From CAJXQU01 sp965223825 (lineage in GTDB: Bacteria; Pseudomonadota; Gammaproteobacteria; CAJXQU01), in contig OZ245018.1 in NCBI GenBank assembly GCA_965223825.1, forward strand, positions 1,426,001-1,490,000: a stretch of DNA of 64,000 nt, written 5' to 3'. Under the pieces are notes generated by a model. That model did not search any database and was not told where the DNA came from. It was given only the letters and a program-made list of their open reading frames with translations. Both the position numbers and the translations under genes were made by a program. Shown piece after piece: positions 1 through 6,092 of the stretch (position 1 is the stretch's first letter; every line of letters begins with the position of its first letter).

Positions 1-29
1 GGTAATTTTTTTTGAATAGGATAAATATA

Positions 30-764
30 ATGAATAAGAAAACTGTATTGCATGCTGCACTGTTAATTCTTACTGCTGCGTTATTTGGAGCTAACGCTGC
101 TTATGCAGATGATCATGGAGCTTACTGGACAGGCGCTTCAGGTAAGATGTGGAGAACAGGTTCAGGTGAATGCTGGAGACCAGGTAACCTGCCATCAGAA
201 GGTAAAGACTGCGGTATGGTAGAAGAAGTTGAAGTTTTGGATTCTGACGGCGACGGCGTTCCAGATGACCTCGACAAATGCCCTGGCACACCAGCGGGTG
301 TTGAAGTAGATGCAGATGGTTGCCCATTAGATTCTGACGGTGACGGCGTTCCAGATTACTTGGACAAATGCCCAGGTACACCAGCAGGTACAGTTGTTGA
401 TGCAGATGGTTGCCCAATCACAGGAACTAAGCTGTTCACTATTGAAGATGTAAACTTCGATTTCGATAGCGCAACATTGCGCCCAGAAGCAGAAGCAACA
501 CTTCAAGAAGCACTGCAAAAAGTACAAGACAATGGCGCTGTTGATATTAGCATCATCGGTCATACTGATAGCATCGGTTCTGAAGCATATAACCAAGGCC
601 TCTCAGAGCGACGTGCACAGTCTGTAGCTGACTACATGACTAACAACGGTGCTGATGCAAGCAAGTTGAGTGTTGAAGGCCACGGTGAAACTGACCCAGT
701 TGCTGACAACTCAACGAAAGAAGGTCGCGCACAAAACCGTCGCGTAGACTTTGTTGTTAAGTAA
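30..764 (+). CDS. OmpA-family outer-membrane protein with TSP3 calcium repeats
   Basis: Predicted peptidoglycan-associated outer-membrane protein of about 244 residues. The ATG at 30 is preferred over an in-frame TTG at 12 because AGGA at 18-21 is well spaced from it and because it opens a clean signal peptide ending ANAAYA. After the signal peptide come a short aromatic segment, two thrombospondin type-3-like calcium repeats (DSDGDGVPDDLDKCPG and DSDGDGVPDYLDKCPG) and a C-terminal OmpA domain. That domain contains the peptidoglycan-binding signature NQGLSERRAQSVADY and a terminal NRRVDFVV. No N-terminal eight-strand barrel is visible, so it resembles OprF-like or Pal-like proteins lacking the classic porin part. 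It is monocistronic and followed by two terminators. The family call is firm; the cellular role is inferred. Confidence 0.9.
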   Translation: MNKKTVLHAALLILTAALFGANAAYADDHGAYWTGASGKMWRTGSGECWRPGNLPSEGKDCGMVEEVEVLDSDGDGVPDDLDKCPGTPAGVEVDADGCPLDSDGDGVPDYLDKCPGTPAGTVVDADGCPITGTKLFTIEDVNFDFDSATLRPEAEATLQEALQKVQDNGAVDISIIGHTDSIGSEAYNQGLSERRAQSVADYMTNNGADASKLSVEGHGETDPVADNSTKEGRAQNRRVDFVVK

Positions 765-777
765 ATAATCTATCTAA

Positions 778-806
778 TCAGTCCAACGAAAGTTGGGCTG
801 ATTTTT
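778..806 (+). terminator. Rho-independent terminator after the OmpA-like gene
   Basis: A 10-bp stem (778-787 with 792-801, one G-T pair) closes a GAAA tetraloop and is followed by five T. It lies 14 bp after the stop codon. Confidence 0.85.
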
Positions 807-817
807 GAGATGAATAA

Positions 818-848
818 GAAAGGCGATGTTTTTAACATCGCCTTTTTT
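818..848. terminator. Second, bidirectional-looking terminator
   Basis: Stem AGGCGATGTT (821-830) pairs with AACATCGCCT (834-843) around a TTT loop, with A residues before and a T run after, so it could work in both directions. It separates the OmpA-like gene from the accessory island. Confidence 0.75.
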
Positions 849-884
849 TATATCTAAATGAAAATCGCTGCTGTTGTTTTAGGG

Positions 885-1134
885 AATGTATCAAGGGATC
901 GGCCAACTTGATATGAAGAAGAAACAGGATTTACAAACACCAAAGTGTAAAAATTCCACAGATCAAAGCATTAATGGAATATGAAGAAATGACGAAAACC
1001 CGTGATGAAGAAATAAGATCTCCCTAAGTTAGTGAGGGTAACCCTATCAGGAGATAGGCACCTACTTTGGATCGCATCTCACCTAGATTGGTAAGATAGT
1101 AAGAGCAGGAGAGTCTAAAAGCTAGACCTGACCC
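885..1134 (+). pseudogene. Decayed 3' end of a RAYT (REP-associated tyrosine transposase)
   Basis: This stretch aligns by eye with the last ~240 bp of the intact RAYT at 9632-10477. Shared blocks include GATTTACAAA, GATCAAAGCATT, GAAAACCCGTGATGA, GGCGCTTACTTTGG-like and GGTAAGATAGTAAGAGC. It carries indels and substitutions that destroy the frame. It ends in the same CTAAAAGCTAGACCTGACCCC arm as the intact gene. The 5' two thirds, with the catalytic HUH and Tyr, are missing. It marks the left edge of the island as a direct-repeat counterpart of the right edge. Confidence 0.85.
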
Positions 1135-1135
1135 C
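1115..1135 (+). repeat. REP/RAYT-type right arm, copy 1
   Basis: The arm reads CTAAAAGCTAGACCTGACCC plus one C. It is identical to the arm that ends the intact RAYT at 10467-10487. No left arm is nearby. Its right flank (CATTCTTT) runs straight into a truncated toxin frame. Confidence 0.85.
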
Positions 1136-1326
1136 ATTCTTTCCTTATAAAGAGAGGCTTGGATGTTGATGTTGTAGAAAAAGCTGTACGCAAAGAGGTA
1201 GAGTCTATAGGAAATATCAGTGGTGAGTTTGGAGGAAGTCTTTCTATAGGTGGACAGCCATTTCGCTATAAGGCGAAGCCTCGAGGAAATGGCGTTGAGG
1301 TTGGAACAATATACCGAGTGGAGTAA
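1132..1326 (+). pseudogene. 3' fragment of a polymorphic-toxin gene (cassette 1)
   Basis: An open frame of 64 codons with no start codon begins right after the TGA inside the REP arm and ends TAA at 1324-1326, one base before the ATG of the next gene. It encodes a peptide containing VVEKAVRKEVESIGN and SIGGQPFRYKAKPRGNGVEV, a composition typical of a small nuclease-like toxin C-terminus. Its position immediately upstream of a small acidic protein is the usual toxin/immunity order. The upstream Rhs part is gone, replaced by the arm. I do not recognise the toxin family; fragment status is clear from the missing start. Confidence 0.6.
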
Positions 1327-1686
1327 ATGATTGTATCAATAGCCCCAAGAGAGCTCTTTGAATATGAGCTTGAGATAATCAAGAAGTTAATAAGTGCTGC
1401 CCCTGGTGAGCACTCTGAATTACTTGCTGATCTTGATAATGTAAAAGTAAAGCCTATAAATCCAGATGGGTCAATCGTCGAGTTTTTGAGGCCAAACTAC
1501 ACTTGGACTCGAGAGATAGAAACAGATATGTGGCCAGTTGAAGGACACTTTGAGGATTTAGATGGTGAAACAGTACATGTGTATTTGTTCATTGATAAAA
1601 ATAATAAACTTTTCGAATTAGAATTTCTTAAGTATGGTGACTCTGTTGTCCAAGAAGTAAATGTAGAGCAAATGCATTTGCTCTAA
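1327..1686 (+). CDS. Putative immunity protein of cassette 1
   Basis: A 119-residue acidic, soluble protein (starts MIVSIAPRELFEYELEII, contains YTWTREIETDMW and VHVYLFIDKNNKLFELEF). It has no signal peptide or membrane segment. Its ATG immediately follows the TAA of the toxin remnant, implying translational coupling. The form recalls small DUF-type immunity proteins of polymorphic toxin systems (a DUF6984-like resemblance is only an impression). Because the toxin 5' end has been lost, it would now act, if at all, as an orphan immunity gene protecting against kin toxins. The gene looks real from its coding texture; the role rests on context. Confidence 0.6.
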   Translation: MIVSIAPRELFEYELEIIKKLISAAPGEHSELLADLDNVKVKPINPDGSIVEFLRPNYTWTREIETDMWPVEGHFEDLDGETVHVYLFIDKNNKLFELEFLKYGDSVVQEVNVEQMHLL

Positions 1687-1714
1687 AGAAACTCGCAGAG
1701 TAGATCCTGGCCAC

Positions 1715-1813
1715 TCAAGCTTCCAAAAAGGTTTCCACCGTCAGCCCGGCTTGTTTCAGAATCGCCCTCAACGTCTCCTCCGGCATATCGCCGGGATGGT
1801 TGGGAACGAAAGA
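1715..1813 (-). pseudogene. 3' relic of hicA (mRNA interferase toxin)
   Basis: Read on the minus strand, codons from about 1810 down to TGA at 1715-1717 encode VPNHPGDMPEETLRAILKQA followed by GLTVETFLEA. This is the characteristic C-terminus of HicA/YcfA double-stranded-RNA-binding-fold toxins. The N-terminal half with the catalytic His is absent: the frame runs directly into the REP hairpin at 1816. No hicB partner remains. It is a relic cut by the repeat, convergent with the immunity gene upstream. Confidence 0.75.
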
Positions 1814-1815
1814 TT

Positions 1816-1877
1816 GGGGTCAGGTCTAGCTTTTAGCCTAGGTGGAAAACGGAAAGGCTAAAAACTAGACCTGACCC
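1816..1877. repeat. REP/RAYT-type hairpin, copy 2 (complete)
   Basis: Left arm 1817-1838 (GGGTCAGGTCTAGCTTTTAG...) pairs with right arm 1856-1877 over 22 bp with one mismatch, around a 17-nt loop. The left flank is AAAGATTG, shared with copies 3 and 4. The right flank TATGATGC is shared with copies 3 and 5 and is already Rhs coding sequence (Tyr-Asp-Ala). Confidence 0.9.
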
Positions 1878-2016
1878 TATGATGCCCCAGCTACGACGCC
1901 TCTGGACAACGACGGGCTCTCGACGGCGCTGACAGCAGCTCCCCCCCCTCAATACCCAACACATCGCCCGGGGTTTCACCGGGCATGAACACCTCGACCA
2001 CGTCGGCATCATCCAC
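1878..2016 (+). pseudogene. Frameshifted end of Rhs core (tip copy A)
   Basis: Frame A starts at 1875 just after a TGA inside the REP arm (Tyr-Asp-Ala-Pro...) and closes at TGA 1986-1988. The true Rhs frame, encoding RGFTGHEHLDHVGIIHMNGR, is open from 1933 and continues into the CDS at 2017. The two frames meet at a run of eight C (1941-1948); seven C would join them into one reading frame. Only the last ~50 residues of the Rhs core survive; the rest, with the YD repeats, is absent. Confidence 0.7.
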
Positions 2017-2160
2017 ATGAACGGGCGGGTCTATGACCCGCATTTAGGCCGGTTTATGTCAGCTGACCCCTTTATCCAAGCACCGACCAACTCACAGAGC
2101 TTGAATCGCTACACGTATGTGATCAACAATCCCTTGAGTTTGACGGACCCGAGCGGGTTC
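1878..2160 (+). repeat. 283-bp direct repeat, copy A (Rhs tip)
   Basis: Identical to 4181-4463 except for one C/T difference at 1902/4205 (gcctctgg versus gccttttgg-type position). With the adjoining REP hairpin the shared block is over 340 bp. It ends exactly at the DPSGF junction, where Rhs cores meet variable tips. Confidence 0.85.
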
Positions 2161-3156
2161 TTTTTTAAAGGTTTGTTTAAGATAGTCGTCACGGCGGTTG
2201 TCGCCTATTTCACCTATGGTGCGGGCACCGGCTTATTAGGCTTATCAGAATATGCGGCGACGGCATTGGCTGGTTTTGCTGGAGGACTGGCAGGCAGTGG
2301 CGGGAACCTTAAGATGGGCATCATCGGAGCCGTGACAGCGAGCGCATTTTATGGAATAGGCACGCATTTCTCCGGCGTTGCCCAAGAAGCCACAATGGCG
2401 TATGGCCCCGGAATAGGGATGTCAAATGGTATGGTCGCAGCAAAGGTCATCGCCCACGGTGTTGTCGGCGGCATATCCAGCCTTGCCTCGGGCGGGGAGT
2501 TTCTCACTGGCTTTTTGTCTGCAGGTTTTACCCAGGCGACCTCAAACATCAACAACCTCTACACGCAAGGTAAAGGGATAAACCTTGGGAATGCCGCGAA
2601 AGCAGCGGTTGTTGGTGGAACCGCTTCAGTGCTGGGAGGGGGGAAGTTCGCAAATGGGGCGATTACCGGGGCCTTCTCGAGGATGTTTAATGATGATCTG
2701 GAGCATGGTGCACAAGAGGGTGGTTTGTATGGCGATGGGGCCGGGCAGACAGCTCATGAAATAGCTGAGCTTTTATGGCCAGGGTACGATTTTGGTACGT
2801 GTATTAGTCAAGGTTGCGGCGGAGGAACCTGGGCAATAGCCACTGTTGGTTTAATTCCAGGAGGTAAAGGGGTTGCTGTAGGTCTTAAATATACAGCGAA
2901 GCAGTTGCAAAATATTAAGCGGTTTCGTAAAAGTGTCCCAAGTAATGCTAAGAATAGTTTAAGCACAGCAGAGTTACCAAATGGCGGAGTTGCTGTTCAG
3001 GCTACCTCGCCAGGTAAGGTGCCAGGTTCAAAAGCTGTATATGAAAAGCAAATCGATAGTAGTGGTAATACCATTCAAATGACTAAAACAACATATGCCC
3101 CCGATGGAAGTATTGTTCACGTAAAGGATAAATTAAACGGAGGAGTCTACCCTTGA
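2017..3156 (+). CDS. Orphan Rhs tip plus C-terminal toxin (cassette 2)
   Basis: A 379-residue product if started at the internal ATG in VGIIHMNGRVYDP. It holds the conserved Rhs hallmark MNGRVYDPHLGRFMSADPF, NRYTYVINNPLSLTDPSGF, then a glycine/alanine-rich hydrophobic pre-toxin linker (about residues 50-225). A variable toxin domain follows, containing TCISQGCGGGTW and, at the end, VPGSKAVYEKQ, KTTYAPDGSIVHVKDK. Rhs tips are normally delivered after release from a large core that is missing here, so this is an orphan tip usable by recombination or expressed alone. There is no good ribosome site before 2017. The toxin family is not recognised. The stop overlaps the next start (GACTTTAA region, 4 bp). 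Confidence 0.75.
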   Translation: MNGRVYDPHLGRFMSADPFIQAPTNSQSLNRYTYVINNPLSLTDPSGFFFKGLFKIVVTAVVAYFTYGAGTGLLGLSEYAATALAGFAGGLAGSGGNLKMGIIGAVTASAFYGIGTHFSGVAQEATMAYGPGIGMSNGMVAAKVIAHGVVGGISSLASGGEFLTGFLSAGFTQATSNINNLYTQGKGINLGNAAKAAVVGGTASVLGGGKFANGAITGAFSRMFNDDLEHGAQEGGLYGDGAGQTAHEIAELLWPGYDFGTCISQGCGGGTWAIATVGLIPGGKGVAVGLKYTAKQLQNIKRFRKSVPSNAKNSLSTAELPNGGVAVQATSPGKVPGSKAVYEKQIDSSGNTIQMTKTTYAPDGSIVHVKDKLNGGVYP

Positions 3157-3518
3157 CTTTAAGTTCAGTTACTCACAAAGATCTTTTACTGAATTTGATT
3201 TCTTTTAGTGGTTCAGTGTCAGAATTGACTGATCGACTTAGTGCCGTTTCATGGGACCAGCCTGAGGAGTTAATCACGTTAAATTTTTTTCATGTTAAAA
3301 AATCTATCGAACGGTTTTTAAATGATGAAATTAATTCTGATGAGTTAGAGGCTTGGGCAAATTTAATTGAAGCTCGAGAAGATATAGGGCTCGAAGACGC
3401 TCGTGTAGAGGAGGCGATTTACCGGCTTGCAAACCCAGCGTTAGAGGGAGCAGTAAACGTATATAATTGTAATGAGATACTAGCTCTGGCTGCAGAAAAA
3501 CAAAGAGGGGCAGACTGA
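3153..3518 (+). CDS. Putative immunity protein of cassette 2
   Basis: A 121-residue acidic, helical, cytosolic protein containing VSELTDRLSAVSWD, EAWANLIEAREDIGLED and AIYRLANPALEG. The start is TTG at 3153, overlapping the toxin stop by 4 bp, with GGAGGAG upstream (3140-3146), a strong ribosome site. This overlap and order are the standard toxin/immunity arrangement. No signal peptide, so the cognate toxin should act in the cytosol. I recognise no named family with certainty. Codon texture matches the toxin tip and is more A/T-rich than the Rhs tip. Confidence 0.75.
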   Translation: MTLSSVTHKDLLLNLISFSGSVSELTDRLSAVSWDQPEELITLNFFHVKKSIERFLNDEINSDELEAWANLIEAREDIGLEDARVEEAIYRLANPALEGAVNVYNCNEILALAAEKQRGAD

Positions 3519-3678
3519 ACATTTCCGATTTTTTGCTAGTTATCAGCGATAAGGGGTCGGGTCACTTGTTCAACAATACTTTAAGATGAAGAGGCTTATG
3601 GCCTCTCTTCGTGCTCCCTCACTTGATGCAATTGTTCGATCTAAAATAATAAAGGAATTAGTTAAGACGCCCACTCTA

Positions 3679-3706
3679 AGCCCTAGCGATTTACTGGGGC
3701 TTTTTG
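3679..3706 (+). terminator. Terminator-like hairpin after cassette 2
   Basis: AGCCCTAG (3679-3686) pairs with CTGGGGCT (3694-3701, one G-T pair), followed by TTTTT. It lies ~160 bp after the immunity gene; the stretch between (3519-3678) shows no gene. Confidence 0.6.
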
Positions 3707-3734
3707 TGAGGGTGTTCAAAATTCGGTGTCAGAT

Positions 3735-4094
3735 TTAAGCACTCACAATAAGCTGTTTCATCCGGTCTTGTTTTACGGCCATATCTAAAAAATGACAAAC
3801 GACCTCCTGATCTTCGGGTGTGAGCGTATCCACTTGTTTGCACAGTTCCTTTAGTTTTTTGTTCTGAATCTCAAAAACGGGTCGAGACTGTCCTTCCTCT
3901 CCAAGTAGTAGATGGTCAAGACTGACCTCCAAAATCTGTGCTAATTGAATAATATAATCAAATTGAGGTTTGGCTTGGCCTTGTTCCCAGCGCCCCACCA
4001 TTCGCGGCTGCACATCAAGCAAGTTAGCTAGCTCCAACTGTGTTAATTGCCGTAACTTACGTATTGCAGCAAGATTGTTTCCAAAATCGACCAT
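3735..4094 (-). CDS. XRE-family helix-turn-helix regulator abutting a REP hairpin
   Basis: About 119 residues from ATG at 4094 (an in-frame TTG at 4100 is possible). The N-terminal Cro/C1-type HTH spans residues ~5-62 (LRQLTQLELANLLDVQPRMV, then GRWEQGQAKP). A charged C-terminal helix follows, ending DQEVVCHFLDMAVKQDRM. Such proteins repress or activate from operator DNA as dimers and often serve as antitoxins. The REP hairpin begins about 20 bp upstream of its start, so its own promoter has probably been cut away or lies in the repeat. It is convergent with the cassette-2 genes. No partner toxin is adjacent. A similar C-terminal relic sits beside REP copy 4. Confidence 0.8.
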   Translation of the reverse strand: MVDFGNNLAAIRKLRQLTQLELANLLDVQPRMVGRWEQGQAKPQFDYIIQLAQILEVSLDHLLLGEEGQSRPVFEIQNKKLKELCKQVDTLTPEDQEVVCHFLDMAVKQDRMKQLIVSA

Positions 4095-4119
4095 CGACAA
4101 ACAGACCCAAGAAAAGATT

Positions 4120-4180
4120 GGGGTCAGGTCTAGCTTTTGCCTAGGTGGAAAACGGAAAGGCTAAAAACTAGACCTGACCC
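4120..4180. repeat. REP/RAYT-type hairpin, copy 3
   Basis: Left arm 4121-4141 (one A shorter than copy 2) pairs with right arm 4159-4180. The loop sequence is the same as in copy 2. It is preceded by AAAAGATTG and followed by TATGATGC, as in copy 2. Confidence 0.9.
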
Positions 4181-4319
4181 TATGATGCCCCAGCTACGAC
4201 GCCTTTGGACAACGACGGGCTCTCGACGGCGCTGACAGCAGCTCCCCCCCCTCAATACCCAACACATCGCCCGGGGTTTCACCGGGCATGAACACCTCGA
4301 CCACGTCGGCATCATCCAC
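4181..4319 (+). pseudogene. Frameshifted end of Rhs core (tip copy B)
   Basis: This is the copy of 1878-2016. It carries the same C8 run (4244-4251) and the same break between the Tyr-Asp-Ala frame and the GFTGHEHLDHVG frame. Because both copies share the lesion, it predates the duplication, or both have been homogenised by gene conversion. Confidence 0.7.
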
Positions 4320-4463
4320 ATGAACGGGCGGGTCTATGACCCGCATTTAGGCCGGTTTATGTCAGCTGACCCCTTTATCCAAGCACCGACCAACTCACAG
4401 AGCTTGAATCGCTACACGTATGTGATCAACAATCCCTTGAGTTTGACGGACCCGAGCGGGTTC
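4181..4463 (+). repeat. 283-bp direct repeat, copy B (Rhs tip)
   Basis: This is the partner of 1878-2160, offset 2303 bp. Identity stops exactly after the codons for DPSGF, where the linker and toxin change. Confidence 0.85.
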
Positions 4464-5492
4464 ATCTCCATTGGGGACGTATTCAAAATAGCCATCGCCG
4501 TTGCTGCGGTCTACTTCCTTGGTCCTCTAGGACAGTATGCGTTAGTTACAGAAGCGGCAGCGGGTTCTGTTTTTGCGGCAGGTTTAGCCAACTCAGCGAT
4601 AGCGGGCTTTGTGTCAGGCCTAGCGTTAAGCGGGGGTAACCTGAAAGCAGGCTTTATTGGGGGGCTCTCCGGTGCTGCCTTTTATGGAGTTGGGCACAGT
4701 GCTGGCATGGATGGGTTTTTTTCCAGCTTAGGCGGTGGCGAAGAATTTGCGCGAGTGGTTGCTCACGGTGTGGTTGGTGGCGTCTCAGGAGAACTGCAAG
4801 GCGGAGACTTTTTAAGCGGCTTTATGGCGGCAGGGTTTACCAAGGCAGCGGTGGGAATAAACGGGTTATTCGAAAACGTGGATGGCCCATCACTCGGCAA
4901 CACCATCAAAGCGGCGGTGCTTGGCGGTACGGCCTCGGTGATTGGCGGTGATAAGTTTGCAAATGGGGCAGCCACGGCTGCAATGGGTTATCTCTTTGGA
5001 TCGTTGGCGCGTTCGTCATCTGTTAGGACAGGTGGCCGTGTATTAAGCCCGGAACAAGCTAAGGCAGCTTTAAATGATATTAAAGATAGCCTAGGCGTTG
5101 ATCCTCAAGCCTTACTTGAGGGTGCAAATGGCGTAATTAAGTATGACCCTGTCAATATTGTTCGAATCTATGATGCTTTGGATAGATTAGCGACAGTACA
5201 AGGGGAGAGCTTTTTACAGAGTTCACTATTTGGTCCTGAAAGGACTATGTTAGCACGTGTAATGTTAGGTAAGGGTGATAACTATACTGTAGCTTGGTTC
5301 CATCATGAATCTGCGGAAGCTATTTTCCTTGCAGATTCGAGACATTTGCCTAGTTCTCAATATTTAGCAGCTCAAGAGTTAGCCCATAAACAGGTGCTCC
5401 ATTATCAAGGTAATTCTTCTATTAATTTGTACCATCCATCCGTTGTTCGTGCCTATGATCGACAATTTGGAACCGCTTATCCAAGATATTAA
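4320..5492 (+). CDS. Orphan Rhs tip plus C-terminal toxin (cassette 3)
   Basis: A 390-residue product. The first 48 residues match cassette 2 through DPSGF. Then comes a different Gly/Ala-rich hydrophobic linker (ends KFANGAATAAMGYLFG, about residue 225). The toxin domain contains LSPEQAKAALNDIKDSLGVD, MLGKGDNYTVAWFHHESAEA, LAAQELAHKQVLHYQG and ends FGTAYPRY. The HHES plus downstream His/Glu residues would suit a metal or general-acid site, but I cannot assign a family. The linker part FLSGFMAAGFTKAA...ENVDGP is nearly identical to cassette 4. It is followed after 2 bp by its putative immunity gene. No canonical ribosome site precedes 4320. Confidence 0.75.
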   Translation: MNGRVYDPHLGRFMSADPFIQAPTNSQSLNRYTYVINNPLSLTDPSGFISIGDVFKIAIAVAAVYFLGPLGQYALVTEAAAGSVFAAGLANSAIAGFVSGLALSGGNLKAGFIGGLSGAAFYGVGHSAGMDGFFSSLGGGEEFARVVAHGVVGGVSGELQGGDFLSGFMAAGFTKAAVGINGLFENVDGPSLGNTIKAAVLGGTASVIGGDKFANGAATAAMGYLFGSLARSSSVRTGGRVLSPEQAKAALNDIKDSLGVDPQALLEGANGVIKYDPVNIVRIYDALDRLATVQGESFLQSSLFGPERTMLARVMLGKGDNYTVAWFHHESAEAIFLADSRHLPSSQYLAAQELAHKQVLHYQGNSSINLYHPSVVRAYDRQFGTAYPRY

Positions 5493-5494
5493 TA

Positions 5495-5812
5495 ATGAGC
5501 CGAATACATATAAACTTTGAAAGAAAAGGAGTTGATCAAAACGAGCCTATCTATGAGGTTGTGACTCCTGATTTTAGCAGTTCAGGTATAGAAGACGAAT
5601 GTATTGGTGAGGTTGTAATTAACTTTGATGAGCATTCGTTTTACTTTAAACCTAGAGCCGATTTAGTGAAGGAATTTTTTCCTCCAGAATATTTTAATGA
5701 GTATTCGTTTGATGAAGCCGATGCCGTTGCTAAAGAGAAAGATTTTTATTATACGGCATGGTCATATTTTATTTATAAGAAGGCTATTGAGTTGCTTGAA
5801 TCGAAGCAATAG
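5495..5812 (+). CDS. Putative immunity protein of cassette 3
   Basis: A 105-residue, strongly acidic, aromatic-rich soluble protein (MSRIHINFERKGVDQNEPIY..., contains GEVVINFDEHSFYFKPRADL and AWSYFIYKKAIELLESKQ). It starts 2 bp after the toxin stop, as expected for a coupled immunity gene. There is no signal peptide. I know no family by sight. The acidic character fits a protein that caps a basic nuclease-type active site, which is inference only. A good terminator follows. Confidence 0.7.
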   Translation: MSRIHINFERKGVDQNEPIYEVVTPDFSSSGIEDECIGEVVINFDEHSFYFKPRADLVKEFFPPEYFNEYSFDEADAVAKEKDFYYTAWSYFIYKKAIELLESKQ

Positions 5813-5831
5813 AAATTACTTCCCTCAAATA

Positions 5832-5859
5832 AAACCCGGCTCCCGCCGGGTTTCGTTTT
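5832..5859 (+). terminator. Rho-independent terminator after cassette 3
   Basis: AAACCCGGC (5832-5840) pairs perfectly with GCCGGGTTT (5845-5853) around TCCC, followed by CGTTTTT. Confidence 0.85.
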
Positions 5860-5873
5860 TAATGGCTTGTTGT

Positions 5874-5936
5874 TTAGTGCGCCGCCTGTTGGATCACCGT
5901 ATCGATCATCTCGATCACAAACTTCTGCTTGGCACG
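5874..5936 (-). pseudogene. 3' relic of an XRE-regulator-like gene cut by a REP repeat
   Basis: On the minus strand 20 codons ending TAA at 5874-5876 encode RAKQKFVIEMIDTVIQQAAH. This resembles the C-terminal helix of XRE regulators such as the intact one at 3735-4094. The frame runs straight into AAAGATTGGGG of REP copy 4. It is too short for a firm family call, but the position repeats the pattern seen with hicA. Confidence 0.45.
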
Positions 5937-5944
5937 AAAAGATT

Positions 5945-6010
5945 GGGGTCAGGTCTAGCTTTTAGCCTTTTGTTTTATCCGTTCATCTCCAGGCTAAAGA
6001 CTAGACCTGA
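5945..6010. repeat. REP/RAYT-type hairpin, copy 4, split by an IS
   Basis: Left arm is 5946-5967. The right arm starts at 5992 (GGCTAAAGACTAGACCTGA) and stops at 6010; the missing GACCCC of the arm resumes at 7435-7440 on the far side of the insertion sequence. The loop differs from copies 2, 3 and 5. Joining the two pieces restores a complete arm followed by ATT, the same right flank as copy 1. Confidence 0.85.
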
Positions 6011-6092
6011 TGGGATGGACCCGCCCCTCCTGAAACCGGCATCTTAGTGTGCCAAGATGGAGGCGTAATCAACCATCTAAAGGAGCGAGTCC

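Noticed and set aside
241..420. Direct repeats of ~85 bp inside the OmpA-like gene
   Set aside because: They encode two calcium-binding TSP3 repeats and are explained by protein structure, not by a CRISPR or mobile element.
1833..2018. Minus-strand open frame, repeated at 4130-4321
   Set aside because: It is antisense to the Rhs tip and exists twice only because the tip is duplicated; the plus strand encodes the conserved Rhs signature.
5697..6047. 116-codon frame overlapping the cassette-3 immunity gene
   Set aside because: It is out of frame with the coupled immunity gene and runs through the terminator and REP arm.
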